Source: Yoonia sp. (GTDB lineage Bacteria; Pseudomonadota; Alphaproteobacteria; Rhodobacterales; Rhodobacteraceae). Taken from it: DNA of 8,850 bases. The notes below the pieces were generated by a model. That model saw only the letters and a list, made by a program, of their open reading frames with translations, made no database searches and had not been told where the DNA came from. The position numbers and the translations under genes are program-made. Positions 1 through 5,723 of this stretch are shown here, piece by piece. The stretch's first letter is position 1. Each line of letters opens with the position of its first letter. The stretch is from positions 1-8,850 of the forward strand of contig JAHDGO010000070.1 of the NCBI GenBank assembly GCA_020627605.1. Direction: 5' to 3'.

Positions 1-632
1 ACCGGACCCGCAACCAGCGGCGCGACATCCAGCGTGACCTGAGCCTTTTGGATTTCAACACACGCGGCGTCGACGGCATCTTTGGCCCCGGCACCCGTGG
101 TGCGATCCGCAACTGGCAGCAGAACAATGGCTATGCGCAGACGTCCTATCTGGATCGTGAGCAGATCAACCGGCTGGATGCGCAGGCCAGCCGCCGTCAG
201 GCAGAGATTGAGGCAGAAGAGGAACGCGCGCGTGAAGAGGCGCTGCGTCTGGACCGTGATTATTGGGATGAAACGGGTGCTGACGGGTCTGCCGCCGGGC
301 TGCGTGCCTACCTTGGCCGCTACCCAAATGGTATCTACGCCGAAGAAGCGCGTGAGAAACTGCGCGCCTTCGAACCGGCCCCAACCCCGCAGCCAGACAA
401 TAGTGCCGCGCAGGCCCGCGAGGATGCATTGAACATCAACCCCGTGCTGCGCCGTCTGATCGAAAGCCGTTTGGCCAGCCTTGGCTATAACCCCGGTCAG
501 GTCGACGGTCGGTTTGATCGGGACACACGCGGGGCGATCAGCCGCTACCAGTCACGCTATAACCTGTCAGCCACGGGCTATCTGGATCAGCCGACGCTTG
601 CGCGGCTTCTGGCCGATACGATCGGGCGGTAA
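1..632 (+). CDS. Peptidoglycan-binding domain protein, C-terminal part (5' end outside window)
   Basis: The frame is open from the left edge (first full codon at base 3), giving 209 visible residues up to TAA at 630-632. No start with a plausible ribosome binding site is visible, so the gene begins outside the window. Two peptidoglycan_binding_1-like modules (PF01471 type) can be seen: one at the extreme left containing VDGIFGPGTRGAI followed by a WQ pair, and one near the C-terminus containing VDGRFDRDTRGAI followed by YQ and a closing LDQPTLARLL segment. Between them lie a Glu/Arg/Ala-rich, probably helical stretch and a segment of the form DYWDET..GLRAYLGRYPNGIYAEEA, then a short Pro-rich linker. 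This C-terminal layout is known from secreted caspase-like (peptidase C14) proteins of Rhodobacterales. That the missing N-terminus is such a domain is inference. An envelope or periplasmic location is likely. It ends convergently with the next gene at a shared terminator. Confidence 0.8.
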   Translation, partial: RTRNQRRDIQRDLSLLDFNTRGVDGIFGPGTRGAIRNWQQNNGYAQTSYLDREQINRLDAQASRRQAEIEAEEERAREEALRLDRDYWDETGADGSAAGLRAYLGRYPNGIYAEEAREKLRAFEPAPTPQPDNSAAQAREDALNINPVLRRLIESRLASLGYNPGQVDGRFDRDTRGAISRYQSRYNLSATGYLDQPTLARLLADTIGR

Positions 633-650
633 GGGCAGATCGCAGGCATG

Positions 651-678
651 AAAAAGGGGCGCATCGCGCCCCTTTTTT
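651..678. terminator. Bidirectional rho-independent terminator
   Basis: AAAAAGGGGCGC (651-662) pairs perfectly with GCGCCCCTTTTT (666-677) around a 3-base loop. T runs follow the stem on both strands. It sits 18 bases after the stop of the left gene and 15 bases beyond the stop of the convergent minus-strand gene, so it can end both transcripts. Confidence 0.9.
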
Positions 679-693
679 GTGACCTCTCCCGTC

Positions 694-1887
694 TTACTGC
701 GCGCGCACGTAGCGTTCCAGCAGCAGGCGGATCAGGCCTTGACCTTCATACTGGCGCACACCCACGATGTAGACACCGGGTTGCAGGCGGGCCATGACCA
801 GACTGTCCAGACCATCGCCATAATCGTCATTCATGCCGACCTCGCGGCCGAAATCATCATAGACAACCAACCAGGGGTCGCTTGAACCGCCACCAATCGC
901 CTCTGTCACCAGCAGGCTGGGGTCAAGGATTTCCACCGTGAACCATTGCGTGTCGGTATTGGCCTGAATGTCCTGCCGCAGACGCGAGTCCAGAACGCCA
1001 AGGTCGGTGATTGGCACTGTGCCATCCAGCGGCGGGGCGACCTCGCCACGGCCGTAAAGCGTTTGCAGCGCTTCCTCGGCATCATATGCGCTGATGCTGA
1101 CGGTGATCGGGGCGTCTTCGTCACTCAGCGCGTCGATACCAAGGCAATAGGTGCCGGGGGCCAGTGGTTCGACCACATCAAGGCGGGAATTCAGACCGTC
1201 ATAGTCATCGTTCTCGTCGATATAGGCCTCACCCGGTCCGTACAGCGTAATGACGGGATCAGCCGTTTCATTCTCTGCCACGATGGTCAGGGCGGTTGGG
1301 GCGTCCAGCTCAAAGCGCCAGTAGGGGGTCTGCATCGCAGAGGCCGACATGCTGCTGCCCAGCGCGCCGAATGGCACAGCCTCGTCACAGCTGCCCAAAG
1401 CACCGCCACCGCCAGAGGTGTCGACACCTTCGGTCAATGCCTCCTGCTCTTGCCGGCCGATGCGGACAAATGCTGTCATCGGGCCGCCATCGTAGCTGCG
1501 CATCGACATGCAGTATGTCCCGGCATCCAGCGAGGTTTCGGCGCGTGACGCGGCATTCCCACCGCTGTCGTCATCTGACAGGATGATCCCGCCAGAGGCA
1601 TCCAGAAGATCAATGATCGGATCACCGGCACCGCGACCTGCGGCCTCGACCCGCACGTCAGTCGGGCCAGACAGGGTGAACAGCGAGACGTATTCGTTGC
1701 CGCCCAGTACCAGCGCCATCTGTTCCTGATAGGTGTCGGCAGTGGCGATGTCGGATGATGCCTCATCCCCGCCGATCCAGATGCCGTTGTCGCCAAAGCC
1801 GCCACAGATGTCCTGCGCCAGCGCCGGGCTGGCCACGCCCAGCAACAAGGCAGCAAGTGTCGGGGTCCGAAATCTGTTGGGGAGCAT
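694..1887 (-). CDS. Secreted protein with three tandem PPC-like (pre-peptidase C-terminal) modules
   Basis: The protein has 397 residues. I chose the ATG at 1887 because an AAAGGA ribosome binding site lies just upstream and residues 1-24 form a classic signal peptide ending ALA|Q. The frame stays open upstream to 2151, but that extension lacks a ribosome binding site and would bury the signal peptide. The mature part contains three similar modules. Each has an acidic turn (SDDDSGG at 104-110, NDDYDG at 226-231, NDDYGDG at 353-359) followed 15-20 residues later by a closing strand GTYC (123-126), GTYC (245-248) or GVYI (371-374). This matches the bacterial PPC beta-sandwich fold (PF04151 type). 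Cys28, Cys126, Cys167 and Cys248 could form one disulfide in each of the first two modules. No catalytic domain accompanies the modules, which normally sit behind extracellular proteases, so the role is unknown; binding or an envelope surface function is inference. It lies divergent from a LysR-type regulator. Confidence 0.85.
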   Translation of the reverse strand: MLPNRFRTPTLAALLLGVASPALAQDICGGFGDNGIWIGGDEASSDIATADTYQEQMALVLGGNEYVSLFTLSGPTDVRVEAAGRGAGDPIIDLLDASGGIILSDDDSGGNAASRAETSLDAGTYCMSMRSYDGGPMTAFVRIGRQEQEALTEGVDTSGGGGALGSCDEAVPFGALGSSMSASAMQTPYWRFELDAPTALTIVAENETADPVITLYGPGEAYIDENDDYDGLNSRLDVVEPLAPGTYCLGIDALSDEDAPITVSISAYDAEEALQTLYGRGEVAPPLDGTVPITDLGVLDSRLRQDIQANTDTQWFTVEILDPSLLVTEAIGGGSSDPWLVVYDDFGREVGMNDDYGDGLDSLVMARLQPGVYIVGVRQYEGQGLIRLLLERYVRAQ

Positions 1888-1898
1888 GGCGACAATCC

Positions 1899-1925
1899 TT
1901 TTGTGCAAAACAGTTTGTGCCAAAC
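1899..1925. promoter_or_regulatory. Tandem palindromic repeat, candidate operator upstream of PPC-module gene
   Basis: Two copies of a 12-mer, TTTGTGCAAAAC (1900-1911) and TTTGTGCCAAAC (1914-1925), differ at one position and start 14 bases apart. Each is itself an inverted repeat: TTTTG-TG-CAAAA at 1899-1910 and GTTTG-TGC-CAAAC at 1913-1925. They end 12 bases before the start codon at 1887 and touch the ribosome binding site, where a bound repressor or a mRNA structure would act. The binding protein is unknown. Confidence 0.4.
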
Positions 1926-2163
1926 TTCCCATGCAAATGCGGCGCTGGCTAGGCAAGATCGCGGAAAAACCCGGATCACGTTGCCCGTGCGCGGGGCGCT
2001 GCCGGGTGCAACTTGCACCGTTCTGACCAAGGAAGAGAGAGATGTGGAAGCTGATCTGGCAGAGCCGCTGCGTTGGGGCACCGGCCCCTTGGGTTTGCAT
2101 TGCGATCTGCTTCCACACCGCGTTGCATAGTGCATTTCCTTGCATCAGCATAACGAATAGGAA

Positions 2164-2195
2164 ATATCTATAACCAGAGTTTTTGTTATGGATAA
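2164..2195. promoter_or_regulatory. Two copies of TTATRGATAW motif, candidate LysR-type operator
   Basis: ATATCTATAA (2164-2173, which reads TTATAGATAT on the minus strand) and TTATGGATAA (2186-2195) start 22 bases apart, about two helical turns, immediately before the lysR start codon at 2199. A third copy, TTATAGATAA, lies downstream of lysR at 3151-3160, before the next gene. LysR-type regulators usually bind AT-rich dyads and control themselves, so autoregulation is a reasonable inference. The motif is short and AT-rich, so chance is not excluded. Confidence 0.35.
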
Positions 2196-2198
2196 ATT

Positions 2199-3131
2199 AT
2201 GGACATCGCCCTGATCCGCACCTTTCTGGAAGTTGCCGCCACCGGCTCTTTCGTCAATGCCAGTGACAGGCTTTATGTCACGCAATCCGCTGTCAGCCTG
2301 CGGATACAGCGGCTGGAAGATTCGCTGGGCAAGCCGCTTTTCGTCCGGTCAAAATCCGGGGCCGAGCTGACCCCCGCAGGGCGGGAGTTTGAACGCTACG
2401 CCCTGTCACTGATCAAGATCTGGGAAGAGGCGCGTCAACAGGTTGGCGTGCCCGAAGGCTACACACGGTCTGTCACCATCGGGGCGCAGTATTCGCTTTG
2501 GCCGCGGCTTGGCTTCCGTTGGATTGACGCGATGAAGGCGCAGATGCCGACGTTGAACATCCGGGCAGAGCTGGGGATGCCTGACCGGGTGACGCGGTTC
2601 CTGATTGAAGGGGTCGTGCAGATCGGGCTGATGTATAGCCCGCAATTGCGTCCCGGCCTGTCGGCGCAAAAGGTGCTGGAGGAAGAACTGGTGCTGGCTG
2701 CATCCCATGAAACGACGCTGGATGCGATTGCGCCTGACTATGTGTTCGTTGATTGGGGGCCGGAATTTGTTCATGCCCATGCGCTGGAACTGCCGCATCT
2801 GACCAATCCGGGGCTGACCCTGTCGCTGGGGGCAATGGCGGCGGAATATATCGTCAAGCGGCGCGGGGCCGCCTATCTGCCTGCGCGCTATATCAAACAG
2901 TATCTGGATGAGGGGCGTTTGCATCTGGTGCCTGACGCGCCGGTGTTTCCCTACCCTGTCTGGTCGGTCTGGCGTGATGACCTTGACCCTGATGTGCGAC
3001 AGACGGCGCAAACCACGCTGGCGGCGCTAAGTGACCGGATCGGCGCGGATCAGTCAGCTGTCATCGCTGATCTGGCCGAGATCAGCGAAACCGAAACGAT
3101 TGAGGTGCTTGGCCAGACAGACGCGAGCTAA
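2199..3131 (+). CDS. LysR-family transcriptional regulator
   Basis: The 310-residue protein is of normal length for the family. The N-terminal winged helix-turn-helix occupies about residues 1-60: LIRTFLEVAATGSF, then the recognition-helix region TQSAVSLRIQRLE (28-40), then GKPLFVR and LTPAGREF. A linker helix follows, and the effector-binding part begins near residue 91. The DNA-binding part resembles the HdfR-like branch more than CysB or metabolic types, but from memory only, so effector and regulon are not assigned. The ATG at 2199 starts directly at the conserved first helix. The ribosome binding site is weak (GGA at 2190-2192), which suggests low expression. The residues after about 280 are Ser/Thr/Glu-rich and probably disordered. 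The gene is divergent from the PPC-module gene and 135 bases upstream of a co-directional outer-membrane protein gene; either neighbour could be its target. Confidence 0.92.
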   Translation: MDIALIRTFLEVAATGSFVNASDRLYVTQSAVSLRIQRLEDSLGKPLFVRSKSGAELTPAGREFERYALSLIKIWEEARQQVGVPEGYTRSVTIGAQYSLWPRLGFRWIDAMKAQMPTLNIRAELGMPDRVTRFLIEGVVQIGLMYSPQLRPGLSAQKVLEEELVLAASHETTLDAIAPDYVFVDWGPEFVHAHALELPHLTNPGLTLSLGAMAAEYIVKRRGAAYLPARYIKQYLDEGRLHLVPDAPVFPYPVWSVWRDDLDPDVRQTAQTTLAALSDRIGADQSAVIADLAEISETETIEVLGQTDAS

Positions 3132-3150
3132 TCCATGCGCAAAACTCGTT

Positions 3151-3160
3151 TTATAGATAA
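3151..3160. promoter_or_regulatory. Third TTATAGATAA motif copy, upstream of the DUF481-type gene
   Basis: TTATAGATAA is a small dyad (TTAT-AG-ATAA) within an AT-rich patch (about 3141-3180) in the 135-base spacer before the outer-membrane protein gene. It matches the two copies before lysR with one mismatch each (one of them on the opposite strand). A shared operator for the regulator and the barrel gene is inferred. No clear -35/-10 pair was found in this spacer. Confidence 0.3.
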
Positions 3161-3266
3161 TTATTTTGAATTTCCCTTATTGATCAGCTGCGCCTAGGTA
3201 TCGCCTCAGCAGAAATGCTCCCGCCCCGGAAGGACGGGTCAAACTTTGTTGGGAAAGGATAGACCT

Positions 3267-4106
3267 ATGAAATCCAACTTGAATACAACTGTCGGTGTGC
3301 TCGCCCTGATTGCGGCGCTCTCTTCCACATCCGCATCCGCACAAAACCTGATCGGCCGCGACACTGTTGCCGGCGATCTGAACGAAGACCTGATCGAAGC
3401 CATCGAAGACGACGCAGAGCGTGAGCTTGACCGTTTCGGCAACGAAGGCCGTGCCGATGGTTTCAACGGTTCCGTCGCACTGCGCGGTATTGCTGAATCC
3501 GGCAACAACGAAAGCATCAACATCGGTATCGGCTCTGACATCAACTATGTCGCTGGTCCAAACGGTATCGCACTGCAACTGAACTATGCCTACAGCGACG
3601 ACGACGATTCAGCGGTCGAGGAAAGCCTGTTCTACGGCCTGGAATACACCCGCGACTTCAACCCGACCATCTTTGGCTTTGCCAAACTGCAGGGGTCGGT
3701 CGACAGCGCCACAGATGCAGCATTTGAAACTGACACATTCCTCAGCTTTGGTGCCGGTTACCGGATCTACAACACCAATGACATCCAGTGGTCTGTTCAG
3801 GCTGGCCCAGGCTACCGCTTTGCCGAGCTGACCGATGTGACAGAAGCCGACGTCAGCGAAGGTGCATTCGGTGCATCCTCCGACTATGCCCACAAGCTGT
3901 CGGAAACACTGTTCGTGACCAACGACACCGATGTGATCTGGTCAGAGTCTGACACCGTTGTCTTCAACGATCTGGCGATGAATGTCGCAATGACCGAAAC
4001 ACTGGCACTGCGCACAAGCATCCTGACCGAATATCACACCGAACCCGGTGATGCAGAAAGCACAGACAACACCTTTGGCGTGTCTCTGGTTTACTCTTTC
4101 AACTAG
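3267..4106 (+). CDS. Probable outer-membrane beta-barrel protein, DUF481 type
   Basis: The protein has 279 residues. The ATG at 3267 is preceded by GGGAAAGGA at 3251-3259. A TTG 21 bases upstream in the same frame would overlap this site and disrupt the signal peptide. Residues 1-25 form a signal peptide ending ASA|Q. Residues 35-62 are strongly acidic and probably helical. From about residue 66 the protein alternates short strands and acidic turns: GSVALRGIAESGN, ESINIGIGSDINYV, GIALQLNYAYSDDDD, FYGLEYTRDF, and later FGAGYRIYN, SVQAGPGYRF. It closes with the aromatic strand GVSLVYSFN. This layout and the wording of the strands fit the DUF481 family (PF04338, YdiY-like, called salt-induced outer membrane protein). 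The physiological role of that family is poorly known. Frequent GGT, AAC, ATC, GAA and CTG codons suggest strong expression compared with neighbours. The gene stands alone, downstream of lysR and upstream of a terminator. Confidence 0.82.
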   Translation: MKSNLNTTVGVLALIAALSSTSASAQNLIGRDTVAGDLNEDLIEAIEDDAERELDRFGNEGRADGFNGSVALRGIAESGNNESINIGIGSDINYVAGPNGIALQLNYAYSDDDDSAVEESLFYGLEYTRDFNPTIFGFAKLQGSVDSATDAAFETDTFLSFGAGYRIYNTNDIQWSVQAGPGYRFAELTDVTEADVSEGAFGASSDYAHKLSETLFVTNDTDVIWSESDTVVFNDLAMNVAMTETLALRTSILTEYHTEPGDAESTDNTFGVSLVYSFN

Positions 4107-4110
4107 AGCA

Positions 4111-4126
4111 TTCTGTCCGGACAGAA
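4111..4126. repeat. Perfect 16-base palindrome just after the outer-membrane protein gene
   Basis: TTCTGTCCGGACAGAA begins five bases after the stop codon at 4104-4106. On the plus strand it is followed by AAAAAAGTG repeated twice (4125-4133 and 4134-4142), not by T, so it is not an ordinary terminator for the upstream gene. It could stabilise the mRNA 3' part or be a protein-binding dyad. Confidence 0.5.
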
Positions 4127-4181
4127 AAAAGTGAAAAAAGTGCTAACCTCTTGGAACCCTTGAGTCTCCGGGGGGTTAGCA
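4125..4181 (-). terminator. Candidate minus-strand rho-independent terminator
   Basis: TGCTAACC (4141-4148) and GGTTAGCA (4174-4181) form an 8-base perfect stem with a 25-base loop. On the minus strand the stem is followed by CTTTTTTCACTTTTTT (4140 down to 4125), a good T tract. Read on the plus strand, wobble pairs could extend the stem to about 15 pairs, but no T tract follows. It would stop leftward transcripts before they enter the outer-membrane protein gene. Confidence 0.5.
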
Positions 4182-4199
4182 ACACATGGGCGGGGGCCA

Positions 4200-4213
4200 G
4201 ACTGGATCCAGTC
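4200..4213. repeat. Perfect 14-base palindrome in 3' spacer
   Basis: GACTGGATCCAGTC lies between the two oppositely oriented terminators. It may be a small hairpin of a 3' untranslated region or small RNA. A perfect 14-mer palindrome in a window of this size is not rare by chance. Confidence 0.35.
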
Positions 4214-4244
4214 CTCATTTGATCAGTTATTGGTAATCAGTGAC

Positions 4245-4273
4245 AGAGGGCGGAGTATTCCGCCCTCTTTTTT
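4245..4273 (+). terminator. Rho-independent terminator of the outer-membrane protein transcript
   Basis: AGAGGGCGGA (4245-4254) pairs with TCCGCCCTCT (4259-4268) around a 4-base loop, and a run of T (through 4273) follows. It is the first strong plus-strand terminator after the DUF481-type gene, which leaves a 3' untranslated region of about 160 bases containing further hairpins. Confidence 0.88.
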
Positions 4274-4300
4274 CGTTTTTGCGCAAGCGGCATCAGAAAT

Positions 4301-4332
4301 GAAAAAGCCGCACCCTTGGGCGCGGCTTTTTC
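4301..4332. terminator. Bidirectional rho-independent terminator, 3' of rpmJ
   Basis: GAAAAAGCCGC (4301-4311) pairs perfectly with GCGGCTTTTTC (4322-4332). T runs lie at the outer ends of both arms, so it works on either strand. Its most direct client is rpmJ, whose minus-strand stop codon is 21 bases away; it also backs up the plus-strand terminator at 4245-4273. Confidence 0.87.
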
Positions 4333-4353
4333 CAAATCCTGCTGTCGCAGCTC

Positions 4354-4479
4354 TTACCCCTGACGGGCCTTGAACTTGCGCTGCGTCTTGTTGATCACAT
4401 AGACGCGGCCCTTACGGCGCACGATGCGGCAATCGCGGTGGCGCTGCTTGAGCGAGCGGAGGGAGTTACGTACCTTCAT
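4354..4479 (-). CDS. rpmJ: 50S ribosomal protein bL36
   Basis: The 41-residue, strongly basic protein begins [14 protein letters not shown] and contains [14 protein letters not shown], then ends [11 protein letters not shown]. This is the bL36 pattern. Zinc-ribbon forms of about 37-38 residues carry a C-C-C-H set; here only Cys17 remains, so this is the zinc-independent (C-minus) form usual in alphaproteobacteria. It binds 23S rRNA in the large subunit. The ATG at 4479 has AGGAA upstream on the minus strand at suitable spacing. The open frame continues further upstream through the tRNA, but that extension is not protein coding. It lies alone, outside a ribosomal protein operon, 74 bases downstream of tRNA-Val on the same strand, and ends at a strong terminator. 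Confidence 0.96.
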   Translation of the reverse strand: MKVRNSLRSLKQRHRDCRIVRRKGRVYVINKTQRKFKARQG

Positions 4480-4553
4480 GGGTCCGGTTCCTGTCTGTCG
4501 CGGCGCGCGGATTGCGCCTTGGGTTGCGTTTGGGCCTTGCGGCCCGCGAATTC

Positions 4554-4628
4554 TGGTGGACGATACTGGGATCGAACCAGTGACCCCTTCGATGTCAACG
4601 AAGTGCTCTACCGCTGAGCTAATCGTCC
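4554..4628 (-). tRNA. tRNA-Val, anticodon GAC
   Basis: Read on the minus strand the cloverleaf is complete. The acceptor GGACGAT pairs with ATCGTCC, with discriminator A and an encoded CCA (4554-4556). The D arm is GCTC/GAGC, and the anticodon stem CTTCG/CGAAG encloses the loop TTGACAT with anticodon GAC. The variable loop has 5 bases, and the T arm ACTGG/CCAGT holds TTCGATC. All stems pair perfectly. GAC reads GUC and GUU valine codons. The gene is followed by rpmJ on the same strand with no terminator between, so joint transcription and processing are likely. The upstream spacer (4629-4780) probably holds its promoter; CTGACG (minus strand, 4687-4682) with TATTTC (4665-4660) is a weak candidate. 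Confidence 0.97.
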
Positions 4629-4730
4629 AGTGTCGTCTGCGATTGATGCGCCCCATAACGAAATAGGACGCGGGCGAACCGCGTCAGTCGTGCGGTCTAT
4701 AAAAGGAGTCGTCAGGGGGATCAAGGCCTT

Positions 4731-4758
4731 TTGGATAAATCACAAAACGCGCTATCTA
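4731..4758 (+). promoter_or_regulatory. Candidate sigma-70-type promoter of the amidohydrolase gene
   Basis: TTGGAT (4731-4736) and TATCTA (4753-4758) are separated by 16 bases, close to the consensus arrangement. Transcription would begin near 4765, giving a very short leader before the GTG start at 4781. This is pattern recognition only. Confidence 0.4.
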
Positions 4759-4780
4759 GAAGGCAAGAGGATCAAGAAAC

Positions 4781-5644
4781 GTGTCGCATTCCGCCTTTAC
4801 ATTGTCCAGACCGCAGGCCCGCACCACCAGTGTGGTCTTTGCCTCCCCCCACAGCGGGCGGGATTATCCTGACGCGTTTCTGAAACGTACGGTCCTCAAC
4901 GACAGCCAGATCCGCTCGTCCGAGGATGCCTTTGTCGACAGGCTCTTTGCCGCGGCACCTGACCACGGCGCGCCCTTGCTGACGGCAAATGCGCCACGTG
5001 CCTATCTGGACCTCAACCGTGGGCCGGATGAACTGGACAGCGCGTTGATCGAAGGGGTGCGGCGCAGCGCCCACAACCCACGCATTGCCAGCGGCCTTGG
5101 CGTCATTCCCCGCGTCGTGGCCAATGGCCGCCAGATTTATCGCGGCAAGCTGACCCTCGCCGAGGCGCATGAGCGGATCGCCCGCTATTGGCGGCCCTAT
5201 CATGACCAGTTGCAGACCCTGCTGGATGAAAGCAACAACCACTTTGGCGAGGCGATCCTGATCGACTGCCACTCGATGCCGCATGAGGCGCTGGAAAATG
5301 TCGGTCCTCCGGGTGGGCCGCGCCCCGATATCGTGCTGGGCGACCGCTTTGGCGCCACCGCCGCCGGTTCCATCGTGGAAAAGGTCGAAGCCGCTTTTGC
5401 CAGTGCAGGCCTGCGGGTCGCGCGCAACATGCCATTCGCCGGGGCCTTCATCACCCAGCACTACGGGCGGCCCGCGAAAGGTCAGCATGCATTGCAGATC
5501 GAGATTGACCGCGCGCTTTACATGGATGAACGCACGCTGAAACCGCACGGTGACTTCGACGGTTTTGTCGCCCTGCTCAACAACGTCATCGCAGAGGTGG
5601 CCGAGATCGGCCGCCCCGAAGAACTGCGCGTCGCCGCAGAATAA
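4781..5644 (+). CDS. N-formylglutamate amidohydrolase family protein
   Basis: The 287-residue protein matches the length and motif order of the FGase family (PF05013). SPHSG is at 22-26, an acidic patch SSEDAFVD at 46-53, YLDLNR at 75-80, DCHSMP at 162-167, PDIVLGDR at 182-189, and the long C-terminal motif YGRPAKGQHALQIEIDR at 228-244. These hold the His and Glu/Asp residues expected to bind a divalent metal. The typical reaction is N-formyl-L-glutamate plus water to glutamate and formate, the last step of one histidine degradation route. No hut gene is nearby, so the true substrate is open and I give no hutG symbol. The start is GTG at 4781 with GAGG (4767-4770) ten bases upstream; the next in-frame starts lie beyond the first motif. 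No signal peptide is present, so it is cytoplasmic. It is divergent from tRNA-Val and convergent with the ABC-F gene. Confidence 0.9.
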   Translation: MSHSAFTLSRPQARTTSVVFASPHSGRDYPDAFLKRTVLNDSQIRSSEDAFVDRLFAAAPDHGAPLLTANAPRAYLDLNRGPDELDSALIEGVRRSAHNPRIASGLGVIPRVVANGRQIYRGKLTLAEAHERIARYWRPYHDQLQTLLDESNNHFGEAILIDCHSMPHEALENVGPPGGPRPDIVLGDRFGATAAGSIVEKVEAAFASAGLRVARNMPFAGAFITQHYGRPAKGQHALQIEIDRALYMDERTLKPHGDFDGFVALLNNVIAEVAEIGRPEELRVAAE

Positions 5645-5703
5645 CGGCGCAGGGAAGGTTCAAACCCGCTATCGCGCACCAAATGCGCCCTGGCGCCGCC
5701 GTA

Positions 5704-5723
5704 GGCCGGGCTTCACCCCGGCC
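5704..5723. repeat. GC-rich hairpin at the convergent gene ends
   Basis: GGCCGGG (5704-5710) pairs with CCCGGCC (5717-5723) around a 6-base loop that holds the stop codon of the ABC-F gene. No T tract follows on either strand, so it is at best a weak or rho-assisted stop. The whole spacer 5645-5712 shows no better terminator for either convergent gene. Confidence 0.4.

Larger units (their letters stand above)
1888..2198. other. Divergent intergenic region between PPC-module gene and lysR
   Basis: This 311-base spacer must hold the start signals of both divergent genes. Minus-side content: ribosome binding site AAAGGA before 1887 and a tandem palindromic repeat at 1899-1925. Plus-side content: an AT-rich stretch at about 2145-2198 with an inverted repeat ATAAC (2170-2174) / GTTAT (2185-2189) and two copies of a TTATRGATAW motif. 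The middle (about 1930-2130) is GC-rich; I see no gene or strong hairpin there. Open frames crossing it have no ribosome binding site or recognisable product. A candidate -35 TTGCAT (2140-2145) for lysR exists, but no -10 at ideal spacing stands out. Confidence 0.6.

Noticed and set aside
946..1548. 200-codon plus-strand open frame
   Set aside because: It is antisense to the PPC-module gene, which has a signal peptide and repeated modules; no ribosome binding site or domain is seen.
1888..2151. N-terminal extension of the PPC-module protein to 2151
   Set aside because: The extension has no ribosome binding site and would place the signal peptide 88 residues inside the protein. The ATG at 1887 has both a good ribosome binding site and the signal peptide at its start.
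2406..3011. 201-codon minus-strand open frame within lysR
   Set aside because: It is antisense to a full-length LysR gene; its composition is rich in Arg, His, Pro and Gln and no family is recognisable.
4107..4270. Known stable RNA (tmRNA, 4.5S RNA, 6S RNA) in the hairpin-rich spacer
   Set aside because: None of the conserved cores I know for these RNAs is present. Only a generic small-RNA or untranslated-region reading is left.
4480..4656. Upstream extension of rpmJ to 4656
   Set aside because: It translates through the tRNA-Val gene. The 41-residue form matches the known bL36 length and has its own ribosome binding site.
4772..5548. 258-codon open frame on the minus strand
   Set aside because: It is antisense to the amidohydrolase gene, which has every family motif in order.
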